NCBI GenBank assembly: GCA_036897445.1
Contig: JAYMTL010000098.1
Location: 40,001-62,500 of the forward strand
Direction: 5' to 3'
DNA length: 22,500 bases
Origin: Pelargonium tetragonum
Lineage: Eukaryota; Streptophyta; Magnoliopsida; Geraniales; Geraniaceae
Below, one piece after another: positions 20,930-22,500 of this stretch. The notes under the pieces were generated by a model. That model saw only the letters and a program-made list of their open reading frames with translations, had not been told where the DNA came from and did no database searches. Both the position numbers and the translations under genes were made by a program. Numbering within the stretch: position 1 is the stretch's first letter; every line of letters starts with the position of its first letter.

Positions 20930-21309
20930 CAATTATAGTCAATTGTGATATAGAGCTATTGCCTATTCGATTCTATTTTTCTAAAATAGTTACGTTGAAT
21001 TTGACAAAAGGGAAGAGATCTTTTTTGATTTAGAACAATCTAGTATTCTATTCCCTTTTACCTTTTATAATTTTAAAAAAAGGGTTCGTTTGTCAATTTT
21101 ACAAAATTACAGAGATCCTATTGTATCGATAGGGGTTGACAATTCGACTCAAATTTGTTAGACTATTTTCTTGCAGACGGATTAGTATACCTAGGCAGTC
21201 TTGATCGAATCGAAACCAAAAAACCAAAAGAGTCTAGTGTCTGGACGCAAAAGAATCCAAAATCTTATAGTGTAACCAAATTGTATAATGAAAATGGAGG
21301 TACCTTACC
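20930..21309. other. spacer after atpI
   Basis: No gene is seen here. AAAAGGGAA (21006-21014) pairs with TTCCCTTTT (21051-21059) to form a 9-bp stem with a loop of about 36 bases, a possible 3' end element of the atpI transcript. The spacer also contains a good promoter at 21136-21164 and the leader of the following 166-codon frame. Confidence 0.65.
21136..21164 (+). promoter_or_regulatory. PEP-type promoter upstream of the 166-codon ORF and atpH
   Basis: TTGACA, a 17-base gap, then TAGACT: a perfect -35 with a 4 of 6 match at -10 and ideal spacing. Transcripts from here would carry the 166-codon frame (start 146 bases downstream) and then atpH. A promoter in the atpI-atpH spacer is expected for atpH in plants. 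Confidence 0.6.
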
Positions 21310-22298
<989 letters not shown>

Positions 22299-22486
22299 TC
22301 CTATTTTCCTTTGAATCCTCTAATAGAAATCGAATCTTTTTTTATGTTTAGAAATCAGTAAATAAAAGAAAAAAAGAATAAGAAATAGAGAAAGAGTAAC
22401 TAGAATAAATAGTAAATTAAATAGAATAAAGTAATACAAAAAGAACTTTGTTCGATTTTTTAATCTATCTATAAAGGAGATATTTT

Positions 22487-22500
22487 ATGAAAAATGTAAC
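22487..22500 (+). CDS. atpF: atpF, ATP synthase CF0 subunit b (I), first codons only
   Basis: Only ATG AAA AAT GTA AC is in the window, matching the MKNVT start of AtpF. An AAAGGAGAT ribosome-binding site lies just upstream (22473-22481), and the position after atpH is the standard one. In most plants atpF has a group II intron, which would be beyond the window. Confidence 0.88.

Overview
This window is a piece of the large single-copy region of a land-plant (angiosperm) plastid genome. The evidence is its gene content: psaA, a three-exon ycf3, five plastid-type tRNA genes, psbM, petN, rpoB-rpoC1-rpoC2-rps2 and atpI-atpH-atpF. The DNA is AT-rich, the genes carry group II introns, and the spacers are long and gene-poor. 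I see no nuclear genes, insertion sequences, CRISPR arrays or virus-derived elements. rpoC1 keeps its intron, which argues against a typical grass. rpoC2 carries a charged insertion where grasses have a larger one, and the gene order is rearranged, so a non-grass member of the grass order (for example sedge or rush relatives) is a reasonable but unproven guess.

Layout. On the left, reading on the minus strand, are the 5' end of psaA (cut by the window edge) and the complete ycf3 with two group II introns. ycf3 is followed directly by trnG-GCC instead of the usual trnS-GGA. A 250-codon unidentified membrane-protein-like frame then lies on the minus strand, behind an inverted repeat. From there everything of substance except petN and trnC runs on the plus strand: trnE-trnY-trnD, psbM, (petN and trnC on the minus strand), rpoB, rpoC1, rpoC2, rps2, atpI, an unidentified 166-codon repeat-bearing frame, atpH and the first codons of atpF.

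How the genes work together. rpoB, rpoC1 and rpoC2 encode three of the four core subunits of the plastid-encoded RNA polymerase and form one cluster with rps2 and the atpI-atpH-atpF genes for the ATP synthase membrane sector. psaA, psbM and petN belong to photosystem I, photosystem II and the cytochrome b6f complex, and ycf3 assists photosystem I assembly. trnE supplies glutamyl-tRNA for both translation and tetrapyrrole synthesis. All photosynthesis and polymerase genes look intact, so the plant is probably photosynthetic.

The points most worth a second look are the two unidentified frames, at 3301-4053 and 21310-21810. Each has a good GGAGG ribosome-binding site and a plausible bacterial-type promoter upstream. 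A 36-bp inverted repeat duplicates the -35 box of the trnE promoter and creates a divergent promoter facing the first frame. A strikingly GC-rich, protein-like stretch lies just before atpH. The plastome also shows a rearranged ycf3-trnG-trnE junction and many small in-frame tandem duplications in its coding sequences.
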